64,000 bases of DNA from Streptomyces tuirus (GCF_014701095.1 NZ_AP023439.1:5258001-5322000), one strand, 5' to 3'; counted from the stretch's first letter, positions 14,945 through 23,907 are shown. Translations and numbers: made by a program. Notes: generated by a model from the sequence alone, not told the origin.

Positions 14945-15634
14945 TCACTGGCCCGTGACCCAGCGGTACTGCAACTCCGGGCGCCCCACGGTGCCGTACT
15001 GCGGGCGGCGCGCCGCGCGGCCCGCGTCGACCAGGTGCTCCAGGTAACGGCGGGCCGTGATGCGGGAGATGCCCACGGATTCCGCGACGCCGGCGGCCGT
15101 GAGGCCCTCCGCGCTGTCGCGCAGGGCGACCGTCACCCGCTCCAGCGTCGGTGCGCTGAGACCCTTGGGCAGCGCGGCCGGGCCCGGTGCGCGCAGGGCA
15201 CCGAGCGCCCGGTCCACCTCGTCCTGGCCGCTCGCCTCGCCGACCGCCGCGTGGAACTCGGCGTAGCGCACGAGCCGGTCGCGCAGGGTCGCGAAGGTGA
15301 ACGGCTTCAGCACGTACTGCACGACCCCGAGCGAGACGCCCTCGCGGACGACGGCCAGGTCGCGCGCCGACGTCACCGCTATCACGTCCGCGTGATGGCC
15401 GGCCGTCCTGAGGGACCGGGCCAGTTGCAGGCCGTGCACGTCCGGCAGATGCAGGTCGAGCAGGAGCAGGTCGACCGGGGTGCGCTCCAGGGCCCGGCGG
15501 GCCTCCGCACCCGAGTGCGCCTTGCCCACGGCCACGAAGCCGGGCACCCGGCCCACGTACAGTACGTGCGCGTCGGCGGCGACCGGGTCGTCCTCCACGA
15601 CCAGGACGCGGATGGCCTTCTCGCTGCTCGTCAT
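14945..15634 (-). CDS. CitB/DcuR-type response regulator
   Basis: The 229-residue protein has an N-terminal receiver (acidic pocket VVEDD, phospho-acceptor aspartate in LLLLDLHLPDVHG, conserved T in AVTSA, K in LKPF) and a C-terminal winged-helix-like helix-turn-helix (GLTAAGVAESVGISRITARRYLEHLVDAGRA). This domain pairing is that of the CitB family, which controls uptake of citrate and C4-dicarboxylates. Its ATG overlaps the stop of the histidine kinase gene by 4 bp. The divergent dctA-like symporter nearby is the likely target. Confidence 0.93.
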   Translation of the reverse strand: MTSSEKAIRVLVVEDDPVAADAHVLYVGRVPGFVAVGKAHSGAEARRALERTPVDLLLLDLHLPDVHGLQLARSLRTAGHHADVIAVTSARDLAVVREGVSLGVVQYVLKPFTFATLRDRLVRYAEFHAAVGEASGQDEVDRALGALRAPGPAALPKGLSAPTLERVTVALRDSAEGLTAAGVAESVGISRITARRYLEHLVDAGRAARRPQYGTVGRPELQYRWVTGQ

Positions 15635-17301
15635 GCGTCGCCTCCAGCGCCTCTGGCCACCGGGGCCGCGGATGCCACGCCCGCGTCCGCCGCCCCGGCC
15701 TCACCCAGCGCCAGCCGTACCGCGAACTCCGCCCCGCCCCCGTCGGCCTCCGCCACCGTCAGGGAGCCGCCGTGCCGCTGGGCCGCCTGCCGGACCAGCG
15801 CCAGCCCGAGACCCCGGCCGGCCGGGCCCGCCGGTTTCGTCGAGAAGCCCCGCTGGAAGACCGCCTCGGCGTGCTCGGGGTCCACGCCCGGGCCCGTGTC
15901 CGAGACCCGCAGCACCAGCTCCGGGGCGTCGCAGGGGTTCCTGGTGTACGCGGCCACCGTCACCCGCGCCCGGGCGCTGCCCTGCGCCGCGTCCACGGCG
16001 TTGTCGATCAGGTTGCCGAGGATGGTCACCAGGTCCCGCGCCGGCAGGGTCTCGGGCAGCAGGCCGTCGTCCAGGCTGCTGTCCTGCGACACCACCAGCT
16101 CCACGCCCCGCTCGTTCGCCTGGGCGGTCTTGCCCAGCAGCAGCGCCGCCAGCACCGGTTCGCTCACCGCCGCCACGACCTGGTCGGTCAGTGCCTGCGC
16201 CAGCTCCAGCTCGGCCGTCGCGAACTCCACCGCTTCCTCCGCCCGGCCCAGCTCGATCAGCGAGACGACCGTGTGCAGCCGGTTCGCCGCCTCGTGCGCC
16301 TGTGAGCGCAGCGCCTGTGTGAAACCCCGCTCGGAGTCCAGCTCGCCCATCAGCGACTGGAGTTCGGTGACATCGCGCAGAGTGACGACCGTGCCGCGCC
16401 GCTCACCGCCCGACACCGGCGAGGTGTTGATCACCAGGACCCGGGACGCCGTCAGATGCACCTCGTCGACCCGGGGCTCCGAGGCGAGCAGGGCACCCGT
16501 CAGCGGGGCCGGCAGCCCCAGCTCCGCCACCGACCTGCCCACCACGTCCCCGGCCACGCCGAGCAACTCCCGACCTCCGTCGTTGATCAGCGCCACACGG
16601 TACTGCCCGTCCAGCATCAGCAGCCCCTCGCGCACGGCGTGCAGGGCGGCCTGATGGTAGTCGTGCATGCGGCTGAGCTCGGTCGCGTTCATGCCGTGGG
16701 TGTGGCGGCGCAGCCGGGCGTTGACGACGTACGTGCCGACCGCGCCCAGCACCAGCGCCCCGGCCGCGACGCCGAGCAGGGCCGTCAGCTGGTCCTGGAC
16801 CCGCTGGGTGATCTGCTCGACCCGGATCCCCGCGCTGACCAGGCCGACGACCCTGCTGCCGTCCTGGATCGGGGTGACGGCGCGGACCGACGGGCCGAGC
16901 GTGCCGGTGTAGGTCTCGGTGAAGGTCTGGCCCTTCAGGGCCCGCTCGGTGTGCCCCCGGAAGGTCTGGCCGATCTGCCGGGGGTCGGGGTGCGTCCAGC
17001 GGATGCCCCGGGGATCCATGATCGTGATGAAGTCGACCTCGGTGTCCCGCATCACCTTCAGCGCGTACGGCTGGAGCTCGGCGGTCGGGTCGTCGCCGCG
17101 GGCCGCGGCCAGTACGGACGGGGAATCGGCCACCGAGCGGGCCACCGCCCGGGCCTGGCGCGCCGCGGCCTCCTCGGCCTGGCTGCGGTCGCTGACATAG
17201 GTGAACAGCGCGTATCCGGCCACGACGACCGCTATCAGGACGGCCTGCATGGCGAAGAGCTGGCCGGCCAGGCTGCGGGGACGGGGGACGGTGAAGCGCA
17301 T
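15631..17301 (-). CDS. CitA/DcuS-type sensor histidine kinase
   Basis: Membrane sensor of about 556 residues from ATG 17301 (an in-frame GTG at 17316 is possible; neither has a clear ribosome binding site). TM1 (about 15-37) is followed by an extracytoplasmic PAS/Cache sensing domain (IMDPRGIRWTHPDP...FTETYTGTLGPSVRAVTPI, the DcuS/CitA ligand-fold signature), TM2 (LLGVAAGALVLGAVGTYVV), a cytoplasmic PAS, the SpoOB-type histidine box QAHEAANRLHT with the HExxN pattern, and an ATPase domain with N-box NLIDNAVDAA and G-box DTGPGVD. It likely senses a di- or tricarboxylate and phosphorylates the adjacent regulator. Confidence 0.93.
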   Translation of the reverse strand: MRFTVPRPRSLAGQLFAMQAVLIAVVVAGYALFTYVSDRSQAEEAAARQARAVARSVADSPSVLAAARGDDPTAELQPYALKVMRDTEVDFITIMDPRGIRWTHPDPRQIGQTFRGHTERALKGQTFTETYTGTLGPSVRAVTPIQDGSRVVGLVSAGIRVEQITQRVQDQLTALLGVAAGALVLGAVGTYVVNARLRRHTHGMNATELSRMHDYHQAALHAVREGLLMLDGQYRVALINDGGRELLGVAGDVVGRSVAELGLPAPLTGALLASEPRVDEVHLTASRVLVINTSPVSGGERRGTVVTLRDVTELQSLMGELDSERGFTQALRSQAHEAANRLHTVVSLIELGRAEEAVEFATAELELAQALTDQVVAAVSEPVLAALLLGKTAQANERGVELVVSQDSSLDDGLLPETLPARDLVTILGNLIDNAVDAAQGSARARVTVAAYTRNPCDAPELVLRVSDTGPGVDPEHAEAVFQRGFSTKPAGPAGRGLGLALVRQAAQRHGGSLTVAEADGGGAEFAVRLALGEAGAADAGVASAAPVARGAGGDA

Positions 17302-17399
17302 GCGGTCAGTCTGCACCGTGGCTGATTGTGAACTAAATGAACGGAAGGGTGACCGCGCTCACAGAGCAGGACATAGTCACGGCATTCCCTATAACGCAT

Positions 17400-17445
17400 C
17401 TCCGGGAGCCCCGCTCCGCGTTTGCCGGGCCTCCCGGAGTCTTTT
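17400..17445 (+). promoter_or_regulatory. Terminator-like hairpin in the leader of the dicarboxylate symporter gene
   Basis: A stem of 9 bp (17400-17408 with 17431-17439), extended by 4 bp across a mismatch (17410-17413 with 17426-17429), is followed by TCTTTT. It lies 55 bp before the GTG start, downstream of any promoter in the 17317-17399 divergent region. It could attenuate the symporter transcript or terminate incoming transcription. Confidence 0.55.
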
Positions 17446-17499
17446 CCGGACGTGAGCCGCACGCCGGTGATGCCGACGACGTCGTCAAGGAGGGCCGCC

Positions 17500-18891
17500 G
17501 TGACCAGCGCAGCCGATACGGCACCTGCCGCACGCAAACCCAAGCGGGACCGCACGCACTACCTCTACATCGCGGTGATCATCGCGGTCGCCGCCGGTAT
17601 CGCGGTGGGACTGGCCGCACCGGAGTTCGCGCAGGAGCTGAAGCCGATCGGCACGGGCTTCGTGGCCCTGATCAAGATGATGATCTCGCCGATCATCTTC
17701 TGCACGATCGTGCTCGGTATCGGCTCGGTACGGAAGGCCGCCAAGGTCGGTGCCGTCGGCGGTATCGCCCTGGGCTACTTCATGGTGATGTCGCTGGTCG
17801 CGCTGGGCATCGGCCTGGTCGTCGGCAACATCCTGGAGCCGGGCACCGGCCTCGCGGTGACCGACGCGGTCAAGGACGCCGGTCACGCGCAGATCGACAC
17901 CGAGGCGAAGGACACCACGGAGTTCCTGCTCGGCATCATCCCGACCACGATCGTCTCGGCATTCACCAACGAGTCGGTCCTGCAGACCCTGCTGATCGCC
18001 CTGCTCGCGGGCTTCGCCCTGCAGGGCATGGGCTCGGCCGGCCAGCCGGTCCTGCGCGGCATCGAGCACATCCAGCGGCTCGTCTTCCGCATCCTCGCGA
18101 TGGTCATGTGGGCCGCGCCGATCGGTGCCTTCGGCGCCATCGCCGCCGTCACCGGCTCCGCGGGCCTGGAGGCGCTCAAGAGCCTCGCCGTGCTGATGCT
18201 CGGCTTCTACGTGACCTGTTTCCTGTTCGTCTTCATCGTGCTCGGCGCCCTGCTGCGCGCCATCTCCGGCCTGAACATCTTCACGCTGTTCAAGTACCTC
18301 GGCCGGGAGTTCCTGCTGATCCTGTCCACGTCCTCCTCCGAGTCCGCGCTGCCGCGGCTCATCGCGAAGATGGAGCACCTGGGCGTCAGCAAGCCGGTGG
18401 TCGGCATCACCGTCCCGACCGGCTACTCCTTCAACCTCGACGGCACCATGATCTACATGACCATGGCCTCGCTGTTCATCGCCGACGCCATGGGTACGCC
18501 GATGTCGATCGCTGAGCAGATCCCGCTGCTGCTCTTCCTGCTGGTCGCCTCCAAGGGCGCCGCCGGTGTCACCGGCGCCGGTCTCGCGACTCTGGCCGGT
18601 GGCCTGCAGTCGCACAAGCCGGCCCTGGTGGACGGCATCGGCCTCATCGTCGGCATCGACCGCTTCATGAGCGAGGCCCGCGCCCTGACCAACTTCGCGG
18701 GCAACGCCGTCGCCACGGTGCTGATCGGCACCTGGACCAAGGAGATCGACAAGGACCGCGTGAACCAGGTCCTCGCCGGTCGGCTGCCCTTCGACGAGAA
18801 GACCCTGCTGGACGACGGCCACGACGGCCCGTCCGAGGAGCACGTCGAGGCGCCCGAGCAGGGCGGCGAGAAGGAGCTGGCGAAGGCCTGA
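17500..18891 (+). CDS. dctA: C4-dicarboxylate:cation symporter (DctA family, DAACS)
   Basis: The GTG at 17500 is preceded by AAGGAGG, so the longer in-frame extension from 17422 is rejected. The 463-residue membrane protein has about eight transmembrane helices and two re-entrant loops. Family signatures are KMMISPIIFCTIVLGI, the serine-rich re-entrant STSSSESALPRL and VTVPTGYSFNLDGTMIYMTMASLF, which bind cation and substrate in DctA/GltPh proteins. It imports succinate, malate or fumarate with protons or sodium. It lies divergent from the CitA/CitB-type pair, which probably activates it. Confidence 0.93.
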   Translation: MTSAADTAPAARKPKRDRTHYLYIAVIIAVAAGIAVGLAAPEFAQELKPIGTGFVALIKMMISPIIFCTIVLGIGSVRKAAKVGAVGGIALGYFMVMSLVALGIGLVVGNILEPGTGLAVTDAVKDAGHAQIDTEAKDTTEFLLGIIPTTIVSAFTNESVLQTLLIALLAGFALQGMGSAGQPVLRGIEHIQRLVFRILAMVMWAAPIGAFGAIAAVTGSAGLEALKSLAVLMLGFYVTCFLFVFIVLGALLRAISGLNIFTLFKYLGREFLLILSTSSSESALPRLIAKMEHLGVSKPVVGITVPTGYSFNLDGTMIYMTMASLFIADAMGTPMSIAEQIPLLLFLLVASKGAAGVTGAGLATLAGGLQSHKPALVDGIGLIVGIDRFMSEARALTNFAGNAVATVLIGTWTKEIDKDRVNQVLAGRLPFDEKTLLDDGHDGPSEEHVEAPEQGGEKELAKA

Positions 18892-18915
18892 CGGCCGCGC
18901 CGCTCCCGTGAGAAT

Positions 18916-18954
18916 CCGGGCGGCTGGGTGTCCCCCCGTCGCTCAGCCGCCCGG
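18916..18954. terminator. Terminator between the symporter and the TetR gene
   Basis: An 11-bp GC-rich stem (18916-18926 with 18944-18954) lies between two convergent stop codons and can serve both. Confidence 0.75.
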
Positions 18955-18973
18955 TTCACAGCACACAGACGGA

Positions 18974-19588
18974 TCAAGCGTCCAGCTTCGCCACCAGTTC
19001 GGTGGCCTCGGAGGCGGGCACGCCCGCCGCGGTCAGAACGGTGACCGCGGCGCAGCGGCCCGCCTCTCGCGCTGCCAGCAGGCCGTCGTTCACCGCCTCC
19101 ATCACCGCGAACAGCGTCTGCTCGTGCACATACGCCAGGGCCGGAGCCGGCAGCGGTGAGCTGAAGACGTCCTCGTCCAGCCCGCGCTGCAGCAGCCCGA
19201 TGCTCTCCTGCCGGACCGGGGCGAGCCGCTCCCGGATGCCCTGCATGGTGACCGTGCGCTGGGCGAGCGCGACCAGCAGCCGGTAGCGGTCGGCGATCGC
19301 CCACACCGCCAGCACCGAGCGCGCCACCGCCTCCGCCGGGTCCCGCACGTCCTCGCGGCCCGCCGCGTGCGCGGCCGACAGCGCCTCCACGGCCTCGTCG
19401 ACGAGCGTGCTGATCAGCGCCTCGCGGCTCGGGAAGTGCCCGTACACCGTCCGCCGTACGACGCCCGCGGCCCGTGCGATCTGGTCCATGGACGCGTCGG
19501 GGTCGCGCAGCAGCTCGGCGAGGGCGACGTCGAGGATGCGGCGGCGGTTGGCGTCGGCGCGGCTGGTACCCGTGGTCATGGACGCCAT
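18974..19588 (-). CDS. TetR-family transcriptional repressor
   Basis: Up to 204 residues (an alternative ATG three codons in at 19579 is also plausible). The N-terminal helix-turn-helix reads ANRRRILDVALAELLRDPDASMDQIARAAGVVRRTVYGHFPSREAL, the TetR signature ending in YxHFPSR. The C-terminal ligand domain is variable and its inducer is unknown. It is divergent from a 14-TM efflux pump, with three matching operators between them (19609-19671), so it very probably represses both itself and the pump until a drug or metabolite binds. Confidence 0.94.
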   Translation of the reverse strand: MASMTTGTSRADANRRRILDVALAELLRDPDASMDQIARAAGVVRRTVYGHFPSREALISTLVDEAVEALSAAHAAGREDVRDPAEAVARSVLAVWAIADRYRLLVALAQRTVTMQGIRERLAPVRQESIGLLQRGLDEDVFSSPLPAPALAYVHEQTLFAVMEAVNDGLLAAREAGRCAAVTVLTAAGVPASEATELVAKLDA

Positions 19589-19608
19589 TGTGCCCTTCCC
19601 GGATCGAC

Positions 19609-19671
19609 TTGCACAGTGCTGTGCAACGGCGTAGATTGCACATCGTTGTGTAAATGCACAGCCATGTGCAA
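19609..19671. promoter_or_regulatory. Three tandem TetR operators in the divergent promoter
   Basis: Three 18-bp palindromic sites with half-site TTGCACA: 19609-19626 (TTGCACAG-TG-CTGTGCAA, perfect arms), 19636-19653 (TTGCACATCGTTGTGTAA, weaker) and 19654-19671 (ATGCACAGCCATGTGCAA). Their centres are 27 and 18 bp apart and they fill the gap between the two divergent genes. Confidence 0.85.
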
Positions 19672-19697
19672 ATCAAGCCGGGAAGGCAACCCCCGCC

Positions 19698-21368
19698 ATG
19701 CGACTCGTCATGAATGAACCGGCCGAGAGGATGGACCGCCCCTACGCACGCCGCTGGTGGGCGCTCCTCGTGCTCTGCCTCAGCCTGCTGATCATCGTGA
19801 TGGCCAACACCGCCCTCACCGTCGCCGCGCCCGACATGACCGCGGACCTCGGCCTGAACAGCGCCGACCTGCAGTGGGTGATCGACGGCTACACCGTCCC
19901 CTACGCCGCGCTGATGCTGCTGCTCGGCGCGATAGGCGACAAGTACAGCCGCCGGGGCGCGCTCGTCCTCGGGCTGGTCGTGTTCGCGGGCGGCTCCGTC
20001 TTCGGGTATCTCGCCGACAGCTCCACGACGGTCATCGCCGCACGGGCCGTGATGGGCGCCGGCGCCGCGATGATCATGCCCGCCACGCTGTCCCTCCTCG
20101 CCTCGACCTTCCCGCGCGCCGAACGCGCCAAGGCCATCACCCTGTGGACCGCCACGGCCGGTCTCGCCATCGCGGCCGGACCGCTGGTCGCCGGCGCGCT
20201 GCTGGAGAACCACGGCTGGTCGTCGACGTTCCTCATCAACGTCCCCATCGCGCTCCTCGCCGTTTTCGGCGCCTTCGTCCTCGTACCGCCGTCCAAGGCC
20301 GCGGACCGCGGGCGCATCGACTACGGCGGCGGACTGCTGTCGGTGGTGTGGATCGCCGCGCTGGTCTACATGATCATCGAGGGGCCGCACTTCGGCTGGG
20401 GCGTCAAGGCCGTCACGGCGGCGGTCGTCGCCGGCGTCGCGCTCGTCGCCTTCGTCGTCTGGGAGCTGCGCCACCCGCGCCCGCTGCTCGACGTCCGCCG
20501 CTTCACCCACCGCGGCTTCGCCGGCTCCAACCTCGCCGTCGCCCTGTTCTTCCTGGCGGTCTTCGGCGCCTTCTACTACCTCACGCAGCACCTCCAGTTC
20601 GTCCTCGGCTACGACGCCCTGGACACGGGTCTGCGGATGCTGCCCCTGGCCGGCGCCGTGTTCGTCGGGTCGGCCCTCACCGGTTTCCTCACGCCCCGGG
20701 TCGGCATGAAGTGGACCGTCACGGCCGGCATGGTCGGTGGCACGGCGGCCCTGGCGCTGCTCACCCGGGTCGACGCCGGTGCGTCGTACGGCGACTTCGT
20801 CGCGCCGCTGGTCGTCCTCGGCCTCTCCATCGGGCTCGCGCTCTCGCCCTGCACGGACGCGATCATGGGGGCGTTCCCGGAGTCGGAGCTGGGCGTCGGC
20901 GGCGCGGTGAACGACACGTCGCTGGAGCTCGGCGGTTCGCTGGGCATCGCCATCCTGGGCTCGCTGCTGGCGACGTCGTACTCCGGCCACCTCTCGGACG
21001 CCACGGCCGGCAGCAAGCTCCCCGCCGGCTCCCTGTCCACCGCCCAGGACTCCGTCGGGGCCGGATACGCCGTCGCCCACGGCATCGGCGACAAGGCCCG
21101 GCAGCTCGCCGAGCAGGCCGCGCACACCGGCGACCCCCAGCAGGCGGAGCGGCTCCGGACCCAGGCCGAGCAGCTCGGCGGCGGCGCCCGGCAGATGGCC
21201 GACGCGGTCGGATCCGCGTTCTCCGACGCGGTCGCCCACACCAGCCTGATCGGGGCCGTGATCCTGGGCATCGGCACGGTGGTGGTGGCACTGCTCCTGC
21301 CCGGCAAGAAGCCGGTGGACGAGCCGGCGGCCGAGAACAAGGAACTGGAATCCGCCGGGGCCCGCTAG
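19698..21368 (+). CDS. MFS drug efflux transporter, DHA2 family (14 TM)
   Basis: The 556-residue protein has the hydrophobic pattern of EmrB/QacA-type proton antiporters. Motif A is GAIGDKYSRRGAL and motif C-like GLAIAAGPLVAGALLENHGWSSTFLINVP is present, followed by RRFTHRGFAGSN and a long loop with heptad-like charged helices (KARQLAEQAAHTGDPQQAERLRTQAEQL) before the last TM. Such a loop before TM14 is common in this subfamily. It presumably exports a hydrophobic toxin or endogenous metabolite. The start is close to the third operator; the first codons MRLVMNEPAERMDR leave ATG 19710 as a possible alternative. Controlled by the divergent TetR gene. Confidence 0.93.
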   Translation: MRLVMNEPAERMDRPYARRWWALLVLCLSLLIIVMANTALTVAAPDMTADLGLNSADLQWVIDGYTVPYAALMLLLGAIGDKYSRRGALVLGLVVFAGGSVFGYLADSSTTVIAARAVMGAGAAMIMPATLSLLASTFPRAERAKAITLWTATAGLAIAAGPLVAGALLENHGWSSTFLINVPIALLAVFGAFVLVPPSKAADRGRIDYGGGLLSVVWIAALVYMIIEGPHFGWGVKAVTAAVVAGVALVAFVVWELRHPRPLLDVRRFTHRGFAGSNLAVALFFLAVFGAFYYLTQHLQFVLGYDALDTGLRMLPLAGAVFVGSALTGFLTPRVGMKWTVTAGMVGGTAALALLTRVDAGASYGDFVAPLVVLGLSIGLALSPCTDAIMGAFPESELGVGGAVNDTSLELGGSLGIAILGSLLATSYSGHLSDATAGSKLPAGSLSTAQDSVGAGYAVAHGIGDKARQLAEQAAHTGDPQQAERLRTQAEQLGGGARQMADAVGSAFSDAVAHTSLIGAVILGIGTVVVALLLPGKKPVDEPAAENKELESAGAR

Positions 21369-21380
21369 CCCGTGCCCGCG

Positions 21381-21414
21381 AAGTCCCGCCGTTCGCCTTC
21401 GGCAGGCGGGACTT
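21381..21414 (+). terminator. Terminator after the efflux pump gene
   Basis: A 10-bp stem (21381-21390 with 21405-21414) and a 14-nt loop lie 12 bp after the stop codon. Confidence 0.7.
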
Positions 21415-21477
21415 GTGCACAGGGCCCTCGCCTCCGAGGAGGGCGACCGGCTGGAGGAGCTCTCCGACGTGCTGTGA
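21415..21477 (+). pseudogene. Possible 3' remnant of a MarR-like or other small gene
   Basis: Between the pump terminator and the HelD gene an open frame ends with HRALASEEGDRLEELSDVL and TGA, with normal high-GC3 codon use. The pattern (acidic SEEGDRL then a leucine-rich helix) resembles the C-terminal helix of MarR-type regulators, but 20 residues are too few for a family call. No start or upstream domain is present. Low confidence. Confidence 0.2.
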
Positions 21478-21505
21478 GCGCGAGCGCGGAGCACGGCCCG
21501 GATAC

Positions 21506-21543
21506 AGGAAATCCCCCGAGCAATTGCACTCGGGGGATTTCCT
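21506..21543. terminator. Very strong stem-loop upstream of the HelD gene
   Basis: A perfect 15-bp stem (21506-21520 with 21529-21543) with an 8-nt loop CAATTGCA precedes an AT-rich stretch (TGCGTATATTTG). It probably insulates the HelD gene from upstream transcription. Confidence 0.75.
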
Positions 21544-21639
21544 TGCGTATATTTGTCTGTTCGTGACTTCACATGGATCGAACTCCATTGAAGCCACAGT
21601 GAAGTTCAGTGAGCACAGTATATCCGGGCGGGAGCGGAA

Positions 21640-23901
21640 TTGTCAAACACCGAATTTCCGGACGATGAATTGCGACAGGAACAGGAATTCATCGACGGGT
21701 TGTACGCGCGCGTGGACGCGCTGCGCGGCGATGCCGAGACCTCCGTCACGGACGCGCTCGCGCAGGGCAACACCCCCATGCAGGCCAGACTCGAGCGGGA
21801 CATCCTCGTGGCCGAGCGCTCCGGGCTGCTCGCCGCGCTGAACGCGGTGGACGGCTCCCTGTGCTTCGGCCGGATCGACCTCACCTCGGGTACCACCCAC
21901 CACATCGGCCGCATCGGCCTGCGCACCGACGACGCGGAGCGCACGCCCGTCCTCATCGACTGGCGGGCCGACGTCGCCCGCCCCTTCTACCTGGCCACCG
22001 GCCACACCCCGATGGGCCTCAGGCGCCGGCGGCACATCGCCACCGACGGCCGCCGGGTCACCCATCTGCACGACGAGATCCTCGACCTCGGCGACGCGAC
22101 CCGCACCGGCCACGAGGACCCGACGGGCGACGCCGTGCTGCTCGCCGCCCTCAACTCCGCGCGCACCGGCCGCATGAGCGACATCGTGCGGACCATCCAG
22201 GCCGACCAGGACCGCATCATCCGGGCCCCGCACCGCGGCGTCATGGTCGTGGAGGGCGGCCCGGGCACCGGCAAGACGGCGGTCGCCCTGCACCGCGCCG
22301 CCTATCTGCTCTACGAGCACCGGGAACTGCTCGCCAAGCGGGCCGTGCTGATCGTCGGACCCAACCCGGCGTTCCTCGGCTACATCGGCGAGGTGCTGCC
22401 CTCCCTCGGTGAGACCGGTGTGCTCCTCGCGACCGTGGGCGAGCTGTTTCCCGGGGTGAAGGCGAGCGCGACCGACACGCCCGAGGCCGCCGCGGTGAAG
22501 GGCCGGGCCGACATGGCCGATGTCCTCGCCGACGTCGTCCGCTCCCGGCAGGCGCTGCCCGACCCGGTGATCGCCATCGAGCACGACCGCGAGGTCCTCA
22601 TGCTCGACGACGGCCTGGTCAACGTCGCCCGTGAGCGCACCCGCGCCGCCAAGCTGCCGCACAACGCCGCCCGCGAGCACTTCGAGGGCTACATCCTCAA
22701 CGCCCTCACCGACCTGTACGCCGAGCGGATCGGCACCGACCCCTTTGACGGATCCAGCCTGCTCGACCCCAGCGACATCACCCAGATCCGCGACGACCTC
22801 GCCGAGAACCCCGACGTCTGGTCCGCGATCGACCAGCTGTGGCCGGTGCTCACCCCGCAGCGCCTCGTCGCCGACTTCCTCGCCGCGCCCGAGGGGTTCC
22901 TGCCCGCCGAGGACGCCGAGGCCGTACGCCGCCCGGTGACCCGGCGCTGGAGCGTCGCGGACGTGCCGCTGCTCGACGAGGCCGCCGAACTCCTCGGCGA
23001 CGACGACCGGCTGGCCCGGGAGCGTGCCGCGCGCGAGCGCCAGGAGCAGATCGCCTACGCGCAGGGCGTGCTGGAGGTGTCGTACGCGTCCCGGACCTAC
23101 GAGTTCGAGGACAAGGAGGAGGACGACCCCGAGAGCTCCGAGGTGCTGTCCGCGCACGACATCATCGACGCCGAGCGGTTCGCCGAGCGGCACGAGGAGG
23201 ACGACCACCGCAGCGCCGCCGAACGCGCGGCGGCCGACCGCACCTGGGCGTTCGGGCACATCATCGTCGACGAGGCGCAGGAGCTGTCGCCAATGGCGTG
23301 GCGGCTGCTGATGCGGCGCAGCCCGACCCGCTCGATGACCCTGGTCGGTGACCCGGCCCAGACGGCGGAGGCGGCCGGGGTCGGCTCCTGGTCGGGCATC
23401 CTCTCCCCGTACGTCGAGGACCGCTGGGAGCACACCCGGCTGGGCGTCAACTACCGCACCCCGGCCGAGATCATGGACGTAGCCGCGGCCGTGGTACGCG
23501 CCGAGCACCCGGAGTTCGAGCCGCCCAGCTCGGTCCGCTCCACCGGCGTACGGCCCTGGGCACGCGCCACCGACGACCTCCCGGGCGCCGTCGCCAAGGC
23601 GGTCGGGGAGCTCATCCCGGCCGAGGGGCGGCTCGCGGTGATCGCGCCGCGCGACCTCCACCGCTCCCTCGCGGCCCGGCTGGACGGGGTGACGGCGGGG
23701 GCCGAACCCGACCTCACGCAGACGGTGGTCCTGCTCGACCCGCGCCAGGCCAAGGGCCTGGAGTTCGACTCCGTCCTCGTGGCCGAACCCGGCCGGTACG
23801 GAACCAGCGATCTGTACGTGGCCCTGACCCGGGCCACCCAGCGGCTGGGCGTGCTCCACACCGGCGAGCTGCCGAAGCCCCTGGCGGACGCCTTCGCGTA
23901 G
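21640..23901 (+). CDS. helD: HelD-type RNA polymerase-recycling ATPase (UvrD/Rep-like superfamily 1)
   Basis: The 753-residue protein starts at TTG 21640, with GGGCGGGAGCGG just upstream. A charged N-terminal helical hairpin (about 1-60) replaces DNA-unwinding elements. SF1 motifs are all present: Walker A EGGPGTGKTAVALHR, Walker B/II HIIVDEAQELS, III LVGDPAQTAEA, IV GVNYRTPAEIM, V KGLEFDSVLV and VI YVALTRATQRL. The split 1A domain and length fit actinobacterial class II HelD, which enters the RNA polymerase channels and releases stalled enzyme and nucleic acids; some members confer rifampicin tolerance. No rifamycin-associated element is visible upstream, so the drug role is open. A terminator follows. 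Confidence 0.88.
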   Translation: MSNTEFPDDELRQEQEFIDGLYARVDALRGDAETSVTDALAQGNTPMQARLERDILVAERSGLLAALNAVDGSLCFGRIDLTSGTTHHIGRIGLRTDDAERTPVLIDWRADVARPFYLATGHTPMGLRRRRHIATDGRRVTHLHDEILDLGDATRTGHEDPTGDAVLLAALNSARTGRMSDIVRTIQADQDRIIRAPHRGVMVVEGGPGTGKTAVALHRAAYLLYEHRELLAKRAVLIVGPNPAFLGYIGEVLPSLGETGVLLATVGELFPGVKASATDTPEAAAVKGRADMADVLADVVRSRQALPDPVIAIEHDREVLMLDDGLVNVARERTRAAKLPHNAAREHFEGYILNALTDLYAERIGTDPFDGSSLLDPSDITQIRDDLAENPDVWSAIDQLWPVLTPQRLVADFLAAPEGFLPAEDAEAVRRPVTRRWSVADVPLLDEAAELLGDDDRLARERAARERQEQIAYAQGVLEVSYASRTYEFEDKEEDDPESSEVLSAHDIIDAERFAERHEEDDHRSAAERAAADRTWAFGHIIVDEAQELSPMAWRLLMRRSPTRSMTLVGDPAQTAEAAGVGSWSGILSPYVEDRWEHTRLGVNYRTPAEIMDVAAAVVRAEHPEFEPPSSVRSTGVRPWARATDDLPGAVAKAVGELIPAEGRLAVIAPRDLHRSLAARLDGVTAGAEPDLTQTVVLLDPRQAKGLEFDSVLVAEPGRYGTSDLYVALTRATQRLGVLHTGELPKPLADAFA

Positions 23902-23907
23902 CGGAGC

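Noticed and set aside
21544..21639. Rifamycin-associated element before the HelD gene
   Set aside because: The expected GC-rich 19-bp inverted repeat is not present; only AT-rich imperfect repeats were seen.
19757..21841. 694-codon plus-strand frame overlapping the efflux pump
   Set aside because: Out-of-frame shadow of the 14-TM transporter; Arg/Pro-rich translation without hydrophobic segments.
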